Positions 1 through 8,669 of a stretch of 64,000 nucleotides of DNA are shown here, piece after piece. Made by a program: the position numbers and the translations under genes. Position 1 is the first letter of the stretch. Every line of letters starts with the position of its first letter. This DNA comes from an uncultured Eubacteriales bacterium (GTDB taxonomy: Bacteria > Bacillota > Clostridia > Christensenellales > Aristaeellaceae): assembly GCA_902765735.1 (NCBI GenBank), contig CACXBB010000010.1:90429-154428 (forward strand), given 5' to 3'. The notes under the pieces were generated by a model. The model made no database searches. It was not told the origin of the DNA and worked only from the letters and a program-made list of their open reading frames with translations.

Positions 1-342
1 TCCGAGCGCGCCGAGAACGGCAGGATCGCCGTGGAGATGTTTGCGCAGAATCAGCCGCGCTACTACGACGCGGTGCTCATGGACGTGCGCATGCCGGAGA
101 TGGACGGCCTGGAGGCCACCCGCGCCATCCGCGGGCTGGACCGGGCGGACGCGAAGGCCGTGCCCATCATCGCCATGACGGCCAACGCCTTCGACGATGA
201 CGTGCAGCGCTCCCTGCAGGCGGGCATGACGGCCCACCTGTCGAAGCCGGTGGAGCCCGAGAGGCTCTATGAGACGCTGGACAGGCTGATACATGCGGCA
301 GATTATTCAAGCGGAGGTGGCAATCATGACTGTGACCGTTAA
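1..342 (+). CDS. Hybrid histidine kinase or response regulator, C-terminal receiver domain (5' end cut by the window)
   Basis: The reading frame is open from the first base of the window, so the gene begins upstream. What remains is most of a CheY-like receiver domain. The phosphoacceptor Asp lies in VLMDVRMPEMDG near residue 25 of the visible part. The conserved Thr is in IIAMTANAF and the conserved Lys in LSKPV. No output domain follows, only about 20 residues, which is typical of the terminal receiver of a hybrid sensor kinase; a stand-alone receiver cannot be excluded. Its last 17 bases overlap the start of the LacI-type regulator, so the two are probably cotranscribed. Confidence 0.85.
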   Translation, partial: SERAENGRIAVEMFAQNQPRYYDAVLMDVRMPEMDGLEATRAIRGLDRADAKAVPIIAMTANAFDDDVQRSLQAGMTAHLSKPVEPERLYETLDRLIHAADYSSGGGNHDCDR

Positions 343-1315
343 GGATATGGCACAGCAGTGCGGGGTCGATCCCGCCGTCGTCTGCAAGGTGCTCAACGCG
401 CGATTGCCGGAAATCGACGGGGAGACGCGCGACAGGGTGCTGGAGGCGGCCGAGCGCCTGGGATATCCCGGGGGCGCGCACACGCCCAATCTGGGCGTGC
501 TGTACGCCGACGAGAGCGGCCGGGGGCTGACGCATCCCTTCTTCGTGCTGATCCTGAACGCCTTTAAAGCGGTAGCGGAGGCGCGGGGGTACGACATGAC
601 GTTCATCCATCCCGGCAGCGGGGAGAACGTCAGCTATGAAAAGCGCTGCCTCGAGGCCGGCGTGGACGGCGTGTGCCTGGTGTGCATGGACTTCCGCGCG
701 CCGCAGATCAAGGCGCTGGCCCAAAGTGGCATCCCCTGCGTGAGCGTGGACCACATCTTCAAGGGCATGCCCGCGGTGCTCTCCGACAACGAGACCGGCG
801 TGGAAAAGCTGGTGGAATACGCGGTCTCCAGGGGCCATCGCCGCATCGCCTTCATCCATGGGCACAACAATTCCATCGTCACCCGCACCCGCATCAACCA
901 GTTCTACAACACCATGACCTATCGCGGCCTGACCGTGCCGCCGGAGTACGTGCGCGAGGGGCTGTACGACGATATCGAGCTGACCCGGAAGATCGTCATA
1001 GAGCTTCTGAAGCTGCCCGAGCGCCCCACCTGCATACTGCTGCCCGACGACATCTCCTACCTCGGCGCGCAGGACGCCGCCCGGGACCTGGGCCTGCGCG
1101 TCCCCCAGGACGTCTCCTTCACCGGCTACGACGGCATCCCCCTGACCCAGATGCTGACGCCCCGGCTGACCACCATCCGCCAGAGCAGCGACGACATCGG
1201 CAGGATGGCCGCCCGGAAGCTGATCGACCTGATCGAGCGGCCCGAGGGCACCTCCCGCAAGCCCAGCGTGTTCCCAGTGCAGTTGGTCGAAGGGGGAACG
1301 ATTGAGGCGATTTAG
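326..1315 (+). CDS. LacI/GalR-family transcriptional regulator
   Basis: A 329-residue DNA-binding repressor or activator. The N-terminal helix-turn-helix (VTVKDMAQQCGVDPAVVCKV, then a hinge-helix region ending GYPG) is LacI-like. The rest, from about residue 55, is a periplasmic-binding-protein-like sensor domain with the family-typical segments DGVCLVCMD, GIPCVSVDH, RIAFIHG and DVSFTGYDGI. The start at 326 is chosen because GGAGGTGG lies 5 to 12 bases upstream; the frame also extends 11 codons further without a ribosome site. The HTH recognition helix has Cys-Lys-Val where many family members have Ser-Arg-Val. The start overlaps the receiver gene by 17 bases, so it may be part of a two-component operon rather than a sugar operon. 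The ligand is unknown. Confidence 0.9.
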   Translation: MTVTVKDMAQQCGVDPAVVCKVLNARLPEIDGETRDRVLEAAERLGYPGGAHTPNLGVLYADESGRGLTHPFFVLILNAFKAVAEARGYDMTFIHPGSGENVSYEKRCLEAGVDGVCLVCMDFRAPQIKALAQSGIPCVSVDHIFKGMPAVLSDNETGVEKLVEYAVSRGHRRIAFIHGHNNSIVTRTRINQFYNTMTYRGLTVPPEYVREGLYDDIELTRKIVIELLKLPERPTCILLPDDISYLGAQDAARDLGLRVPQDVSFTGYDGIPLTQMLTPRLTTIRQSSDDIGRMAARKLIDLIERPEGTSRKPSVFPVQLVEGGTIEAI

Positions 1316-1318
1316 GCT

Positions 1319-1598
1319 GTAGAGGCGCCATTCATGGCGCCCGCGGATGGCAAGGGTTACGACCTCTTTCGTCATTTGCTTCGCAAATGCCACCTTCCCC
1401 TAAAGGGGAAGGCTTAGGTATGCCCGTTGTAGGGGCGCCATTCATGGCGCCCGCGGATGGCAAGGGGGACGACCTCTTTCGTCATTTGCTTCGCAAATGC
1501 CACCTTCCCCTAAAGGGGAAGGCTTAGGTATGCCCGTTGTAGGGGCACCATTCATGGCGCCCGCCTTGCCTTCCCCTTGAGGGGAAGGTGCCCCGGCC
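1319..1598. repeat. Tandem 110-bp intergenic repeat (two full copies and a partial third)
   Basis: Two copies with a 110-bp period (starting near 1319 and 1429) are almost identical. Each contains a palindrome of the form GGCGCCATTCATGGCGCC, followed by a second module running from GACGACCTCTTTCGTC to a CCTTCCCCTAAAGGGGAAGG palindrome. A third copy begins near 1539 and is interrupted at about 1565 by the second module in inverted orientation. The same two modules recur in other gaps of the window (4.86, 11.35, 23.3, 38.3 kb). No gene is visible in this 400-bp gap. Confidence 0.9.
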
Positions 1599-1669
1599 CG
1601 TAGGGCCTAGCGAAGCGTCAGGGGCGGATGAGGTGCCCGTAATCCCACGGGCTTCCGTGAAGAACCAAC

Positions 1670-1705
1670 AAAAAGCCACATGCTCGCGCGGCATGTGGCT
1701 TTTTG
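1670..1705. terminator. Bidirectional intrinsic terminator
   Basis: A 13-bp perfect stem (AAAAGCCACATGC with GCATGTGGCTTTT) and a 7-base loop, flanked by A and T tracts, lie between two converging genes. The T-run on each strand makes it suitable to end both the lacI-like and the EAL transcripts. Confidence 0.85.
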
Positions 1706-1720
1706 ATACTCATTAAGCCT

Positions 1721-4618
1721 CTACCCCAGTATATCCGACGGCTGGTAGGTGAAGCAGCAATACCCGTTGTGGATGATGGGGCTGGCGGTGATGTGGTAGT
1801 TCCTGCTGTCGCTTGAGAAGCGCAGTATATCCACGATGGACTCCCCGTTGAAGGCGGCCCTGCGGGCCATATCGCGCCAAGCGTCGTCGATGGGGCCGAA
1901 GAGCTGGGACACCCGGCGGCCCAGGAGCTGGGAGGCGGTCAGGCCGCACAGCCTTTCGAAGGCGTGGTTGGCGTAGAAGAGCATGGCGTCGTAGACGCTC
2001 CTGTCCCCGTCGGTGAGCACCTTGCACACGCAGTAGGGGATGGGGAGGTCGTCGTAGAGGTGGAATATCTCGGAGGCGTGGGTCATGCGGCGCTCCACGC
2101 TGGAGTGGTCGTCGTGGTCGGCCAGCAGCCGGATCTCGGCCTTCTGGGTCTGCTCGTCGGCGTCCTCGCACTCGGAGTACACGCAGTAGCCCACCGAGAG
2201 GTAGAGGGTCAGCGCGATGCCGTCCACCTGCTGGATGTCCGCGGCGATCTGCTTGATCCTGCCCCGCAGGCGGCTGGCCTCGCCGGGCTCGTGGATCTGG
2301 TGCAGCACAACGAACTGGTGCCCGGTGTTCCGACCCACGGCACAGGTGTGCCCCAGGGCCTTCTTGAGCGCCCGGCCCAGGGTGGAGATGATCCTGTCGC
2401 CGAAGTCGTAGCCGTACTGGCGGTTGAGGGCGGGGAAGTCGTCGATGGCCACGTGCAGCCGCACGAAGTCCACATTACGCAGGTTGTATTCGTCCTCGAA
2501 GGTGTGCACCTCTTCGCTGATGCCGCGGGAGTTGAGCAGGCCGGTGAGCATGTCACGGCGCTTGGTCTCCTTGCCCCGCCGGTCGTTGACGGTGAGCAGG
2601 TCCCGGTCGATGAAGCAGCCGATCAACCCCCGCACCTCGCCGTTGTTGTCGTAGAGGGGGGCCTTGCTGGCCAGTATCTCCCGGTTCTCGCCGTTGTTGA
2701 AGCAGTGGCCGGGGATGTTGTGGGTGGTGATGCCCTCGTGGATCACGCGGAGCTCGTCGTTCATGTAGCTGTCCGGGTGGATGTGCCAGCCCAGGTCCTC
2801 GTCCGTGCGGCCGACGATCTCCTCCACGCCGGAGAAGCCGTAGTACTGGAGGAAGCCGTGGCTGGCCCCCAGGAAGCGGCGCTCCCGGTCCTTCCAGAAC
2901 ACGCGGGCGATGTTGGACTGCACCAGGTTCCGCCACAGCAGCTCGGGAGAATCCGGACTGTCGCCGCCGGTGGCCTCCGGGGTCAGGTGGTTGTAGCGCT
3001 GGAAGGCCAGCAGGTCGGCGTGCACGTTGCGTATGAGGGCGGCGTAGACCCCGGGCTGTATGAGCAGGACGATGTACTGCTTCCAGGCATACTGGCCGTG
3101 CCCCACGCGGCTGCGCAGGTACTTGGAAACATAGGAGCGCCCGGCCTTGTGGAGCCGTTCGTCGATGGTGTCGAAGTCCAGAAGCCGCAGGTATTCCTCC
3201 TGGTCCTCGGGGAAGATCAGGTTGTGGGCGTACTCCCAGGCCAGCTTCGCGATGCCGGTGCGTCCGGAGACCAGGTCCTCCCGGGTGGCGATGTACAGCG
3301 GGGTGATGGTATCGTTGCGGGTATCCACCAGCGTGATGCGCTCAAACAGCGTGTAGAGCTGGCGGATGCTCTCGTCCAGGTGGTCGGTCTTGACGGACTC
3401 GGACGCCTTGGACAGGTTGCTCATCCGAAACAGCACGCTGTATGCGTCCTTCGTCTGGGCGATGCACTTGGCCTGTATCTCGTAGTATTCGCCGTTGGAG
3501 ATGAACACCATCCGCCCCTCCTCGCCGGTGCGGGTGGACTCCATCAGGTTCCACAGCCGCCGGGGGAACATGGAGTAGGGCTGGGGCACCCGCAGCATCT
3601 CCTGGGTGAACAGGTGGGAGATCAGGCCGGTGCTCTCGGCGGTCTGCTCGAAGGCGGTGTTGTAGAACAGTATGCTGAAGGAATCCCTGCGGCCCTCGGC
3701 CATGGCCAGCGGGATGCTGTTGAGTTGTCGGGCGGTCTTGAGGGTGTCGCGCTCCTCCCGGGTCATGAAGGGCACGGCGCTCAGGAGGTTGACCTTGCCG
3801 ATGTCGTCGTAGTACTTCCGGTCCTGGGGGCGCTCGATGCCCACGTTGATCCGCTTGAGGTGGGCCAGCGCCTCCTCGTAGGGCATGGGCCGGCCGTAGT
3901 AGTAGCCCTGCACCTTTTCGCAGCCGATGTTGCGCAGGTAGCGCACCTGCTCGCGGGTCTCCACGCCCTCGGCCAGCGTGCGGATCTCGATCTCCTTGGC
4001 CATCTGTATGACCGCGGTCAGTATCCGCTGGGAGCGCAGGTTGAAGGAGCTCAGAAAGCGCATGTCCATCTTGAGCTCGTCGAAATCAAAGTCCTTTAAT
4101 ATGTTCAGCGATGAGTAGGCGCTGCCGAAGTCGTCCATCCACACCTGATAGCCCGCCGCGCGAAACCGGGCCACGATGTCGCGCATGGCGCTCTCCTGCT
4201 CGGCCATCACGCTCTCGGTGATCTCGATGTAGAGAAAATCGTGGGGGATCTGGTACTGGGTGACCAGGCTGTCTACCACCTGGAAGATGTCGCACAGCGT
4301 GAAGTCCAGCCGGGACAGGTTGACGGACACCGGTATGGGCGTGTCCCCGGCCTCCACGGTGCGGCGGATCCGGGCGCACACCTGGCGGATGATGCAGGCG
4401 TCCAGCAGGTGGATGACCCCCTTCTTCTCCAGCACCGGTATGAACTGGGCGGGGGAGATCATGCCCTTCTCGGGGTCGATCCAGCGCGCCAGCGCCTCGA
4501 AGGAACAAAGCTGCCGCGAGATCGTGCGCACCACCGGCTGATAGAAGGGCTGTATGTAGCCGCGTTCCAGGGCCTCCTTGAAGTGGTCGGCGATGTAGGA
4601 CTCAAGCGGGTTTTGCAT
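1721..4618 (-). CDS. Multi-domain cyclic-di-GMP signalling protein, EAL - PAS - degenerate GGDEF - PAS
   Basis: A 965-residue soluble protein. The N-terminal 250 residues are an EAL phosphodiesterase domain: EALARW, the catalytic segments EITESVM and MDDFGSAYSS, and EGVETREQ are all present, so hydrolysis of cyclic-di-GMP is plausible. After a middle PAS-like stretch comes a clear PAS domain (FWKDRERRFLGAS onward), then a GGDEF-type fold starting RDMLTGLLNSRG. There the signature is RNTGHQF instead of GGDEF, so cyclase activity is unlikely. A final PAS-like domain ends the protein. The start at 4618 is set by AAAGGAGCG six bases upstream. The unusual order, EAL at the N terminus with sensors behind it, suggests regulation through its PAS and GGDEF parts. 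Confidence 0.9.
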   Translation of the reverse strand: MQNPLESYIADHFKEALERGYIQPFYQPVVRTISRQLCSFEALARWIDPEKGMISPAQFIPVLEKKGVIHLLDACIIRQVCARIRRTVEAGDTPIPVSVNLSRLDFTLCDIFQVVDSLVTQYQIPHDFLYIEITESVMAEQESAMRDIVARFRAAGYQVWMDDFGSAYSSLNILKDFDFDELKMDMRFLSSFNLRSQRILTAVIQMAKEIEIRTLAEGVETREQVRYLRNIGCEKVQGYYYGRPMPYEEALAHLKRINVGIERPQDRKYYDDIGKVNLLSAVPFMTREERDTLKTARQLNSIPLAMAEGRRDSFSILFYNTAFEQTAESTGLISHLFTQEMLRVPQPYSMFPRRLWNLMESTRTGEEGRMVFISNGEYYEIQAKCIAQTKDAYSVLFRMSNLSKASESVKTDHLDESIRQLYTLFERITLVDTRNDTITPLYIATREDLVSGRTGIAKLAWEYAHNLIFPEDQEEYLRLLDFDTIDERLHKAGRSYVSKYLRSRVGHGQYAWKQYIVLLIQPGVYAALIRNVHADLLAFQRYNHLTPEATGGDSPDSPELLWRNLVQSNIARVFWKDRERRFLGASHGFLQYYGFSGVEEIVGRTDEDLGWHIHPDSYMNDELRVIHEGITTHNIPGHCFNNGENREILASKAPLYDNNGEVRGLIGCFIDRDLLTVNDRRGKETKRRDMLTGLLNSRGISEEVHTFEDEYNLRNVDFVRLHVAIDDFPALNRQYGYDFGDRIISTLGRALKKALGHTCAVGRNTGHQFVVLHQIHEPGEASRLRGRIKQIAADIQQVDGIALTLYLSVGYCVYSECEDADEQTQKAEIRLLADHDDHSSVERRMTHASEIFHLYDDLPIPYCVCKVLTDGDRSVYDAMLFYANHAFERLCGLTASQLLGRRVSQLFGPIDDAWRDMARRAAFNGESIVDILRFSSDSRNYHITASPIIHNGYCCFTYQPSDILG

Positions 4619-4705
4619 GTCGAACGCTCCTTTGATGGTCCGGTTCCGCAAGGGACGGCGCGGTCAGATAAGGGTTACAGGAATATATGTCCCCTGGTTA
4701 GCACT

Positions 4706-4734
4706 ATATTACCATATTTTTATCCTCTGGGCAA
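4706..4734 (-). promoter_or_regulatory. Sigma-A-type promoter of the EAL/PAS gene
   Basis: On the minus strand: -35 TTGCCC (4729-4734), 17-base spacer, -10 TAATAT (4706-4711). It is about 90 bases upstream of the ATG at 4618. Confidence 0.55.
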
Positions 4735-4857
4735 TATGATGGGAATGATTTAATCTATTCCCAAACTTTGTGAAAAACATATAAAGAACCGTGTGAAACG
4801 GGGGTTAAAGGGTGTGGACAACGGCGGGGGGATTGGGGTATAATGGGAAATGGGAAA

Positions 4858-4918
4858 TGGGGGACGACCTCTTTCGTCAACGCTTCGCGTTGCCACCTTC
4901 CCCTGAAGGGGAAGGCTT
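4858..4918. repeat. Intergenic palindromic repeat (GACGACCTCTTTCGTC / CCTTCCCC family)
   Basis: One copy of the module that is tandem at 1.3-1.5 kb, including the CTTCCCCTGAAGGGGAAG palindrome. It ends some 30 bases before the start of the HD-GYP regulator and may shape that gene's leader RNA. Confidence 0.8.
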
Positions 4919-4946
4919 GGTTAGCTCCCGGATCGAGGTGAATAGT

Positions 4947-5954
4947 GTGGAAGACTGGATCATCGTGGTGGACGACGACGCGGCCAATCTGAAGATGGCC
5001 AACGGCGTGTTCCGTGAGGCCGGCATCAGGGGCAGCTATTTCAGGTCCGGAGAGGACGTGCTCAACTATCTGGACGGCACGAAGGCGCCGGATCTGGTGC
5101 TTTTGGACATCCACATGCCGGGCATCAACGGCTTCGAGGTGTTGAAGCGATTGAAGGCGCACCCGGCCTACCGGAACGTGCCGGTGATCTTCCTCACCGC
5201 CGACGACGACGTGGAGACCGAGACCCGCGGCCTGCACGCCGGGGCGACGGACTTCATCCGCAAGCCCTTCGCGCCGGAGGTGCTGCTTCTGCGGGTCAGG
5301 AACACCATCGCCCTGAACCGGCTTCAAAGCGACATGGCCCGCGAGATACAGGCCAAGACGGAGAAGCTGTCCCGCGCCTACATGCAGATCGTCCGGGCCA
5401 TGGCCACCGCCATCGACGCCAAGGACAAGTACACCCACGGCCATTCCTCCCGCGTGGCGGAGTACGCCCGGGAGATCGCCAGGCGCGCGGGCTACACGGA
5501 GGCGCAGCAGCGGGAGATCTACATGATGGGGCTTCTGCACGACGTGGGCAAGATCGGCGTGCCCGACGCCATCATCAACAAGCCCAGCCGCCTGACCGAC
5601 GAGGAGTACGCCGCCATCAAGACCCACCCGGTGGTGGGCTCCCAGATCCTTGAGCACATCGCCGACTACCCGGAGCTGGTCACCGGGGCCCGGTGGCACC
5701 ACGAGCGCTTCGACGGCAGGGGCTATCCCGATCGCCTGGCGGGGGAGGACATCCCCGAGGTGGCGCGCATCATCGCCGTGGCGGACACCTACGACGCCAT
5801 GACCAGCAACCGGAGCTATCGCGGCGCGCTGCCGCAGCAGAAGGTGCGGAAGGAGTTTATACGCTGCGCCGGGAGCCAGTTCGACCCGAGGTTTGCGGCC
5901 ATCATGACAGAGATGATCGACGACGACCCGGAATACCGCATGCGGGAGGAGTGA
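4947..5954 (+). CDS. Response regulator with HD-GYP cyclic-di-GMP phosphodiesterase domain (RpfG-like)
   Basis: A 335-residue protein. Residues 1-125 are a receiver domain (acidic VVDDDAAN, phosphoacceptor Asp in LVLLDIHMPGING, Thr in FLTADDD, Lys in IRKPFAPE). From about residue 150 an HD-GYP domain follows, with THGHSSRV, LLHDVGKIGVPD, the second metal-binding His residues in KTHPVVG and WHHERFDGRGYP, and the D of VADTYDAM, so the metal centre looks intact. The likely start is the GTG at 4947 with GAGGTG six bases upstream; a GTG at 4938 is the alternative. The frame is open further upstream but only through repeat sequence. It is followed after six bases by a hybrid kinase, its probable partner. 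Confidence 0.92.
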   Translation: MEDWIIVVDDDAANLKMANGVFREAGIRGSYFRSGEDVLNYLDGTKAPDLVLLDIHMPGINGFEVLKRLKAHPAYRNVPVIFLTADDDVETETRGLHAGATDFIRKPFAPEVLLLRVRNTIALNRLQSDMAREIQAKTEKLSRAYMQIVRAMATAIDAKDKYTHGHSSRVAEYAREIARRAGYTEAQQREIYMMGLLHDVGKIGVPDAIINKPSRLTDEEYAAIKTHPVVGSQILEHIADYPELVTGARWHHERFDGRGYPDRLAGEDIPEVARIIAVADTYDAMTSNRSYRGALPQQKVRKEFIRCAGSQFDPRFAAIMTEMIDDDPEYRMREE

Positions 5955-5960
5955 CGCGGC

Positions 5961-8669
5961 GTGAAGGCGGAAGATCAGACCGGCAACATCGGCCACACCG
6001 CGCGGCTGGCGCTGGTGCTCGCGCTGACGGTGCTGACCGTGGTGCTGACGGTGGAAAACCTGCTGCTGGGCTGGGAGCTGTGGATGCTGCCGGTGCTGGC
6101 CGCTGGCCTGCTGGCGGCCTGGGCGCTGATGATACTCAACACCCTGCCCGGCAGGACCATGACGATACTGTTCTCGTCCATGCTGATGCTGGAGACGTTC
6201 TACTACGGCGCCCACTGCGCGAACCTGTTCCGCATCGCGCCGGTGGCCATCGTGGCCATGATGCTCTACGCGCTGACCATGGACCGCAGGCTGGTGCGCT
6301 GCGGCATCGCCGTGGGCTACATCACCACGTTCTTTCGCCTGGCGGGGGAGATCCTCGGCGGGCAGTTTGACTTCGGCGCGGAGAACGTGTTCATCACCGT
6401 CGCCCACCTGGCGCTGCTGGCCTTCGCCGGGTTCGTGTGCCTGCGCTTCGTGGGGCTGTGGGAATCGCTGCAGTCCGGTCACGGGCAGCAGATGGCTCGG
6501 CTGGAGGCGGAGCGCGCGCAGATCAACGACTTCCTGACCAATGTGTCCCACGAGATACGCACCCCCGTCAACGCGGTGATCGGACTGTCGAAGCTGCTGG
6601 AGCGCCGGGCGGAGGCGGCGGAATTAAAGCGGGACCTGCTGTCCGTGCAGGACGCGGGGCTCAGGATCGCCGACGAGCTGGACGACATACTGGACTACAC
6701 CGAGGTGGATATGGACCGGGCCGCCGTGACCGACGAGCCCTACATGCCCGCCTCGCTGGTCAACGACGTGCTCTCGGAGGTGCGCCGGGGGCTCAGGAAG
6801 GGCGTTGCGCTGGTGGTGGACGTGGACCCGGCGATTCCCTGCGTGCTGACGGGGGACCGGGTCAAGCTCAAACGGGTGCTGAGGCACCTGATCGAGAACA
6901 GCCTCAAGTTCACCGAGATGGGCTGCGTGGCCGTGGAGATCGGCGCGACGGAGCGGCCCTACGGGGTCAATCTGTGCCTGCGGGTCGCCGACACCGGCCC
7001 CGGCATCGACGCCGACACCCGGGAGCATCTGTCGGAGCGCTTCTATAAGCGAAGCTCGGGGCGCACCCAGTCCACGGGGGGCCTCGGGTTGGGGCTGCCC
7101 ATCGTGTCCGGCTTCGTGCGACTGATGGGCGGCTTCATGGTGCTGGGCGAGGCCGAGGGCGGCGGCGCGGAGGTGACCGTCAGCATCCCCCAGGGCATCG
7201 CCGACGCCGCGCCCTGCATGGCGCTGGAGCGCCGGGAGGGCATGCGCGTGGTGGCCTGCGTCAATTTCAGGAATATCGAACATCCCGCCGCCCGCGAGGC
7301 TTACCAGCGGGCGCTTCGGCATGCCGCGACGCGGCTCGGGCTTCAAATGACGCTGATCGAGGACCCCGCGGCGCTCGAGGCCGCGCTGGACGACGCCTCG
7401 GTCACCCACCTGCTCATGGACGCCGGCAGCTATGCCGCCGCGCCCGGCGCGGCGGAGGCCTTCGCCGCCCGGGGCACGGTGATCGTGGCGGCGGGGGAGG
7501 ACTTTGCACTTCCGAAAAACAGCCGCGCCCACCTGCTGGACCGGCCGATCTGCACCTTCCAGGCCGTCAGCCTGCTGAACACCTCCAACGCGCCCGGCGA
7601 GGCGTCGGAGGGCGAGCGGGTGACCTTCCCAGGCGTCCGCGCGCTGATCGTGGACGACGAGCCCACCAACCTGACGGTGGCGGAGGGACTGCTGAGCGCC
7701 TACGACATGACCGTCGCCACGGCGGACAGCGGCCCGGAGGCCCTGCGTATGTATGCGGAGGAGCCCTTCGACCTGGTGTTCATGGACCACATGATGCCGG
7801 GCATGGACGGCGTGGAGGCCGCCCGGCGGCTGCGGATCGTCGAGCGCGAGAAGGGCCGGAACCTGTACATCATCGCCCTGACCGCCAACACCGTCAGCGG
7901 CGCGAAGGCGCTGTTCAGGCAGGAGGGCTTTGACGGCTTCGTCGCCAAGCCCATCGACGTGCTGGAGCTGGACCGGACCCTGCGCACGGTACTGCCCCGC
8001 GCCACGGTGGTCAGATCGGAAGAGGCCGCGCCGCCCGAGGCGCCCGGACAGACGCTGGCGGAGGGCCTTGCGCGCGCCGGGGTCAGCATGCAGACGGGCC
8101 TTGGCTATTGCGGCAACCGGCTGTCGCTGTATACCGACGTGCTCTCGCAGTTCGCCGCTTCGGGCCCGGTGCGGCTTGATGAGCTCGGGCGCTTCCTTGA
8201 GGGTGAGGACTGGGCGGGCTACGCCATCTCCGTGCACGCCGTCAAGAGCACTTCGAAGATGATCGGCGCGCAGGGCGTGTCGGATCAGGCGGCGGCGCTC
8301 GAGGCGGCGGCGAAGGCCGGGGATGCGGCGACGATACTTGCGCGGCACGGGGCGTTCATGGCCGACTACGCCGCGCTGGCGGAGGCGGTGGCAACCCTGA
8401 CGCGCGCCACGGAGGCGGCGGCGGAACCCGCCGCCGAAGTGACGGACCCCGGGGCGGCGCGGGCGCTGCTTCACGACCTGGCGGCGGCCCTCGACGACTA
8501 CGACGCCGACGCCGCCGAGGCCGCGCTCAGGGCGCTGGAGGCCTCGGGCGCGGCCCCGGGCGGGACGATCCGCACCCTCCGCGAACAGATCGACGCCTTC
8601 GATTTTAAAGCCGCGGGGGAGACCGTGGCCGAGGCTCTGGCCCTGCCGGAAGGGAGGGGTGACGCATGA
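5961..8669 (+). CDS. Membrane hybrid histidine kinase (TM - HisKA - HATPase - REC - HPt)
   Basis: A 902-residue sensor kinase starting with GTG, with GGGAGGAG just upstream. About 160 N-terminal residues form several hydrophobic helices with no large external sensor. Next come the HisKA box (NVSHEIRTPVNAVIG, phosphorylated His near residue 196), the ATP-binding domain (NSLKF, DTGPGID, GLGLGLPIV), a receiver with Asp in VFMDHMMPGMDG near residue 609, and a C-terminal HPt domain (HAVKSTSKMIGA). The four elements make a complete His-Asp-His relay in one chain. It lies 6 bases after the HD-GYP response regulator and overlaps the next kinase by four bases (ATGA), so the three genes form one operon. 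The HPt may pass phosphate to the HD-GYP regulator; that link is inference. Confidence 0.93.
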   Translation: MKAEDQTGNIGHTARLALVLALTVLTVVLTVENLLLGWELWMLPVLAAGLLAAWALMILNTLPGRTMTILFSSMLMLETFYYGAHCANLFRIAPVAIVAMMLYALTMDRRLVRCGIAVGYITTFFRLAGEILGGQFDFGAENVFITVAHLALLAFAGFVCLRFVGLWESLQSGHGQQMARLEAERAQINDFLTNVSHEIRTPVNAVIGLSKLLERRAEAAELKRDLLSVQDAGLRIADELDDILDYTEVDMDRAAVTDEPYMPASLVNDVLSEVRRGLRKGVALVVDVDPAIPCVLTGDRVKLKRVLRHLIENSLKFTEMGCVAVEIGATERPYGVNLCLRVADTGPGIDADTREHLSERFYKRSSGRTQSTGGLGLGLPIVSGFVRLMGGFMVLGEAEGGGAEVTVSIPQGIADAAPCMALERREGMRVVACVNFRNIEHPAAREAYQRALRHAATRLGLQMTLIEDPAALEAALDDASVTHLLMDAGSYAAAPGAAEAFAARGTVIVAAGEDFALPKNSRAHLLDRPICTFQAVSLLNTSNAPGEASEGERVTFPGVRALIVDDEPTNLTVAEGLLSAYDMTVATADSGPEALRMYAEEPFDLVFMDHMMPGMDGVEAARRLRIVEREKGRNLYIIALTANTVSGAKALFRQEGFDGFVAKPIDVLELDRTLRTVLPRATVVRSEEAAPPEAPGQTLAEGLARAGVSMQTGLGYCGNRLSLYTDVLSQFAASGPVRLDELGRFLEGEDWAGYAISVHAVKSTSKMIGAQGVSDQAAALEAAAKAGDAATILARHGAFMADYAALAEAVATLTRATEAAAEPAAEVTDPGAARALLHDLAAALDDYDADAAEAALRALEASGAAPGGTIRTLREQIDAFDFKAAGETVAEALALPEGRGDA

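Noticed and set aside
1964..4099. Long open frame antisense to the EAL/PAS gene, rich in Val, Gly and His
   Set aside because: Composition is typical for a shadow frame in GC-rich DNA, and the minus-strand gene has all domain motifs.
4619..4946. Cyclic-di-GMP riboswitch ahead of the cyclic-di-GMP genes
   Set aside because: No GEMM-like conserved core could be recognised in this or the other leaders (17181-17290, 33300-33477).
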